Source: Paenibacillus donghaensis (GTDB lineage: Bacteria; Bacillota; Bacilli; Paenibacillales; Paenibacillaceae). From it: a stretch of DNA of 64,000 bases. Under the pieces are notes generated by a model. The model worked only from the letters and a program-made list of their open reading frames with translations. It made no database searches and had not been told where the DNA came from. Below are positions 60,474-64,000 of the stretch, in pieces (within the stretch, counting starts at the first letter, position 1; each line of letters begins with the position of its first letter). Position numbers and translations under genes: made by a program. The DNA lies in the NCBI RefSeq assembly GCF_002192415.1, contig NZ_CP021780.1, forward strand, positions 4,960,001 to 5,024,000. Reading direction: 5' to 3'.

Positions 60474-62229
60474 GCTGCTCTCTCCTAATAGGCATTTTAA
60501 AAAGCACTTGAGTGCCTCCACCTGAAGGTGTGCTTATGCTAATTCCGTATTCATTACCGTATGTCAGCCGTATTCTGTCGTTTACATTGATTAGACCTAT
60601 ACTTTTCGGGGCAGTCCTGCCATGCCCGATGTCTTCAGTCCTATTACAGAGAGTATCCTCAATACTCTTCAAGTGATCTGTTTCAATTCCTACACCATTA
60701 TCTTTCACGACTATACACAATTCCTGCTCTGATAAATAACCTTTAAGCAGCAAATGACTTTTGTCTATATTGGGCTCAATGCCGTGAAATATTGCGTTCT
60801 CAACAATAGGCTGCAGGATCATCTTTGGAATCATTAAGTTCAGCACTTCCACATTGAAATCATATTCTACTTCTAAGCGTTCACCAAACCGGATTTTTTG
60901 AATGTAAACATAATTTTGAACAATAGTCAATTCTTGAGCAAGGGGAACGATATCTGGCCCTTTAATGCTGAATCTAAAAAATATACCTAAAGCTTTTGCC
61001 AAATCAAATATTCTCTTAGACTCTTCTTCCACAGCGATACCCTTAATCGACTCTAAGGTATTATAGAGAAAATGAGGATTAATCTGACTTTGTAAATAAG
61101 CAAGTTCAGCCTGTTTTTTCACCAACTCAGACTCATATAACATCCGCTCACTTTCAAGTAAAAGCACAGTCAAATCTTCAATTTTTTCCATCATTTGATT
61201 AAAGCGTGACGACATAATAATCATTTCAGCGTATCCATCAATTTCAATCCTTTTTTTTAGATGGTCTTTTTGTCCCAGCTTGATTTCATTCATCAGCCGC
61301 ATTAATTTCTTTAGAGGCTGAAGAATGTTATTAATGACAAACAGAAATGGAATAACTAACAGGAGCAGAGCAATACCCATTAAAGAGAATTGCTGGCTGC
61401 GAATTTTATCTAATCCTTGAAGTAATACCTTGTTGGGCATTTTCATTAAAATTTCGCCGTCCAAGTCAGGTATCGAAGCTTTCTGTATAATAAATTGAGC
61501 ATTGTGACCGGTTAATCTGTCACTTTGTAACACATCACCTAGCTGGGCTGTATCGTCATTACTATAAAAAATGCGGCCTTGCCGATCCGACATATAAACC
61601 ATAGAACCATTAGAGATATTGACCGGATTCTTGAACCCTACCAATGCTTTTGTGTCAAGAACCATGACAAGAGTTCCCAATTTTTTCTCTATATTCTCAA
61701 AATTACTGATTGAATAAATAGGAGCTCCTACAACAATGACATTTATAGACTTATATTTATATATAAGGGATTTTAATCCTAAATAATAATAAAGCCTTTT
61801 ACCAGGAATATCCTGAACCATCGGAGACAACTGATCTATATCCCCTTGTATATTGAAGTTAATCCCATCATTCCCCAACAAAGCTATATCCAATATACCA
61901 TCCTTCATACCAGCCATATCCGTAATGTAACTTTTCAGCTGTTTATAGGCTGCATATTTCTCCACTGGGTCCATTGTATTAAGATAGGTCTGAACAACCT
62001 GCTCGTTATAAGAAATCTTTTCAATAATTCTTTTGATAACATCACTGTTAGAAGAGATCGTTTGATTCAATTGAGATATAATTTCTTTAAAATAATTTTC
62101 ATTGTCTCGTTTTATGACTTCCGAAGCGCGAAAATAATTACTTACAATAATTACGATCATAAGAAAAACGATAATTGATGCTAAAAAAGACAACTGAAAA
62201 ATGATTGGAAGTTTCTTTAAAAAAGACAT
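60466..62229 (-). CDS. YesM-like sensor histidine kinase
   Basis: This 587-residue membrane kinase has helix 1 near residues 12-33, an extracellular Cache-like sensor, helix 2 near residues 277-297 and a HAMP domain. The His_kinase core is SQINPHFLYNTLESIKG with the phospho-His near residue 391, and the ATPase N box VKDNGVGIE lies near residue 508. ATG 62229 follows AAGGGAG. Such kinases sense extracellular oligosaccharides or a binding protein and act on the YesN-like partner encoded directly downstream. Confidence 0.92.
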   Translation of the reverse strand: MSFLKKLPIIFQLSFLASIIVFLMIVIIVSNYFRASEVIKRDNENYFKEIISQLNQTISSNSDVIKRIIEKISYNEQVVQTYLNTMDPVEKYAAYKQLKSYITDMAGMKDGILDIALLGNDGINFNIQGDIDQLSPMVQDIPGKRLYYYLGLKSLIYKYKSINVIVVGAPIYSISNFENIEKKLGTLVMVLDTKALVGFKNPVNISNGSMVYMSDRQGRIFYSNDDTAQLGDVLQSDRLTGHNAQFIIQKASIPDLDGEILMKMPNKVLLQGLDKIRSQQFSLMGIALLLLVIPFLFVINNILQPLKKLMRLMNEIKLGQKDHLKKRIEIDGYAEMIIMSSRFNQMMEKIEDLTVLLLESERMLYESELVKKQAELAYLQSQINPHFLYNTLESIKGIAVEEESKRIFDLAKALGIFFRFSIKGPDIVPLAQELTIVQNYVYIQKIRFGERLEVEYDFNVEVLNLMIPKMILQPIVENAIFHGIEPNIDKSHLLLKGYLSEQELCIVVKDNGVGIETDHLKSIEDTLCNRTEDIGHGRTAPKSIGLINVNDRIRLTYGNEYGISISTPSGGGTQVLFKMPIRREQHV

Positions 62230-62698
62230 GCCACTATCTCCCTTGTTTTTACAAAGTCTTTTTATTGTCATTATCACATTATTTCTATTTTACTACAGTC
62301 TTATGAGAATAAAATGCAAAAGAATGTTTTAAGCATCTTTTTGATATACAAAAAAGCAGGGTAATCTTGGGTATGACTCTGCCAACAACACTCCTTGCCA
62401 CATATGATGGATATAGGATTATTTACTTACTGTCAGCTTATAATACATCATTCCCCGAAACTGATAATTTCGCTCAAATAAAATCGGGATAACATTAATA
62501 TTATCATCTGCTAATATTAATGTAATAGCAACAACTTGTACTATATTATCATGCTTGAAATGGAGCAACTAGAGCGGATTCTGGTCGAAATGAGAGCGAA
62601 ACATCTGATATATACCCACTTTCGGTCAATCCCGCCCCTAGAGTTAATCGTGTACGGTTCAACAATCTTTCGTTGCTTGATACCATTCTTTTTTCAAG
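62230..62698. other. Gap upstream of the kinase gene
   Basis: This stretch holds the promoter region of the two-component operon and no supported gene. Confidence 0.4.
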
Positions 62699-63219
62699 GT
62701 CGACTACCCAATACCCATTGTGGTTACAGGCTTTTCGGATTCGCACAGTTCATATTTCGCACCTCGTTTCGGACGAAATCCTAAGGATACTGCTTCAAAG
62801 ATGGGTTCAATTACGAGTTTGGTTACCATTTATATGACTCGGCCGCGCACGCTTGATATGCCCAGCAGTCTTTGCTTCCCATCTTTCTTTGGGACATAGT
62901 GCGACCGTACGGGCTGCGGATGGTAGTTGCCTTCTTTCAATTCTCGTTTGCAGTCCTTGAGGAATCTTGTTTCTCCTTGTTCCTCGATTTCTGCGAGCGT
63001 CATGGCACCTACTCCTGCAGCTCCCTTGTTTACTTTCACCCGTTTCGAGGCTTCGCACAGCACATCACAGCGGTAGACTTTGTCGACCAGGGCATGGCAT
63101 TTACGCTTGTTGTTCTCCTTGGCCGCATGACCTGGCTTTTCTTGGAGTTGTTGAACTTTTTTCCTTGGGTGTCGAAAGTCGGTTGGCCATTCACTCACTC
63201 GTACCTCCTCCAAAAGCAT
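62699..63219 (-). pseudogene. Dead group II intron reverse transcriptase/maturase fragment
   Basis: The minus strand encodes the N-terminal part of an LtrA-like protein: VDKVYRCDVLCEASKRVK, then LKEGNYHPQPVRSHYVPKKD and GKQRLLGISSVRGRVI. An in-frame TAA follows, then VTKLVIEPIFEA and GFRPKRGAK. A frameshift leads to IRKACNHNGYWVVD. The catalytic YADD region and maturase domain are missing. At least one stop, one frameshift and a truncation make it inactive. Confidence 0.75.
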
Positions 63220-63552
63220 AAAAAAAGCAGGCTTCTTCCCTAAGATTATGTTGTCGTTAGGTTCTTCGCTTCTATATGCCCCTGGGACTCCTTCCTACAG
63301 ACGGTTCATTTCATCTTCTGGACTTATAGAGCTATTTACGGATTTCTATAAAAAGGCCCGTGTGGGGGCTCTCCAGTTCACTGCATTATCTTTTGACCCA
63401 TGACGTTCCATCTACGTGAAGGATTCTTCACTGTCATTCCAAATTCTGTACAGCCCCACTACCAACAGTGTAAGATAAATGGGAAGTAGCTTATAATTCT
63501 GGGATACTCCCCTTCCTTACTAATAGGATATTTAGTCTAAGGTATTAACAAA
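63220..63552. other. Gap upstream of the dead reverse transcriptase
   Basis: It could be part of the intron RNA 5' domains, since it lies in front of the reverse transcriptase relic, but no group II 5' consensus (GTGCG-type) was found. No gene seen. Confidence 0.35.
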
Positions 63553-63577
63553 GGAGGCTGCCTAATTGACAGCCTCC
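63553..63577 (-). terminator. Terminator of the small membrane protein gene
   Basis: A perfect 8-base repeat GGAGGCTG/CAGCCTCC (63553-63560 / 63570-63577), with TTTGTT after it on the minus strand. Confidence 0.65.
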
Positions 63578-63707
63578 CTTGTTATGAAATATTTCAATAA
63601 TTTTGGGTTCGGCCACTGCTTCATTCATAATTTTTCTGTCCAATCAAAAATAATTGCCTGAATCTTTAAACATTGCAGTTACCATTTGCTCATCAACAGA
63701 GTACAAT

Positions 63708-63992
63708 TCATTTTGTCAGCAGTTTATTCCCTTTTCCACAAATTTCATGAATTTCATCGTATTTTTGCTCAATCAGCGGCTCGATTTTTTTCGTTTTTTT
63801 GCGTACCATTTCTTTATAGACAAAGGGTGGAAGTAGCCAACCTATAAATGCAGGAATCGCTAAAATGATACACAGCAAGATCATAGGCGAATCGTTTGAA
63901 ACAGCAAATACCGAACCCGCCATAAAGGCCGTACCAATAATCGCAATGATCAATGCGTACATGGTAGCGAAAGAGGTTTTGGATTTCTCCAT
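63708..63992 (-). CDS. Small two-helix membrane protein, 94 aa, at window edge
   Basis: The protein has membrane helices near residues 10-31 and 36-60 and a basic cytoplasmic tail (YKEMVRKKTKKIEPLIEQKY). The ATG at 63992 is 8 bases from the window end; the frame is open beyond it and no ribosome site is visible, so the true start may lie outside. Function unknown. Confidence 0.6.
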   Translation of the reverse strand: MEKSKTSFATMYALIIAIIGTAFMAGSVFAVSNDSPMILLCIILAIPAFIGWLLPPFVYKEMVRKKTKKIEPLIEQKYDEIHEICGKGNKLLTK

Positions 63993-64000
63993 TGTAGCGA

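Noticed and set aside
1..64000. CRISPR arrays, tRNA or rRNA genes, or an integrase in the window
   Set aside because: No regular repeat-spacer pattern, no recognisable tRNA or rRNA segment and no tyrosine or serine integrase was seen on either strand.

Overview
The window looks like a low-to-mid GC Bacillota chromosome, most likely Paenibacillus or a close relative. The reasons are strong AGGAGG-type ribosome sites, frequent TTG/GTG starts, CUT1 sugar-ABC genes next to YesM/YesN-like two-component genes, a GH42/GH43 pair, a copper-amine-oxidase-like stalk-domain gene and MobL-type transfer genes. Genus assignment is inference; no rRNA or tRNA gene was seen.

Region 1 (1 to about 25 kb) is the transfer module of an integrative conjugative element or large plasmid, nearly all on the + strand. 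It runs: primase-like Toprim protein, a hairpin-rich candidate oriT (2253-2451), ribbon-helix-helix accessory protein, MobL relaxase, small cargo genes, a coupling protein split into a membrane anchor and a soluble ATPase, and VirB2-, VirB6- and VirB3-like membrane proteins. A nearly complete Tad/Flp-type pilus set follows (prepilin peptidase, CpaB, CpaE-like, CpaF, TadB, TadC, two TadE-like pseudopilins). Then come a DUF6550-like protein with a frameshift, a large secreted protein, a stand-alone VirB4-N-like domain, a C39-like peptidase, the VirB4 ATPase, a 29-residue membrane peptide and a second MinD/CpaE-like protein. VirB-type and Tad-type parts are interleaved in one run of overlapping genes, so they probably build one machine. 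No integrase or att site is visible; the left end lies outside the window.

Region 2 (about 25-40.3 kb) is AT-rich and looks like a defence/cargo island. It holds a PutAbiC-like protein, a UPF0489 protein, two small membrane proteins, an ExoX-C/zinc-ribbon protein, an ABC-three-component (ABC-3C) system (nuclease effector, middle component, Rad50-like ATPase), an IS110-family insertion sequence with a candidate bridge RNA, a sigma-like regulator with an unknown partner, a candidate antisense small RNA, a ShosTA-like pair (phosphoribosyltransferase plus DprA) with a HAD phosphatase, an orphan membrane protein and a YolD-like protein.

Region 3 (about 40.3-43.3 kb) is a scar of decayed genes: a truncated secreted protein joined to a frameshifted stalk-domain protein, a broken Asp23 gene and an unidentified remnant.

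Region 4 (43.4-64 kb) is ordinary accessory chromosome. It has a dienelactone-hydrolase-like enzyme and a TetR regulator facing each other, an alcohol dehydrogenase, a second TetR regulator divergent from two short-chain dehydrogenases, a glycan-use cluster (GH43, GH42, divergent AraC), a CUT1 sugar ABC transporter with its YesMN-like two-component system, a dead group II intron reverse transcriptase and a small membrane protein at the right edge.
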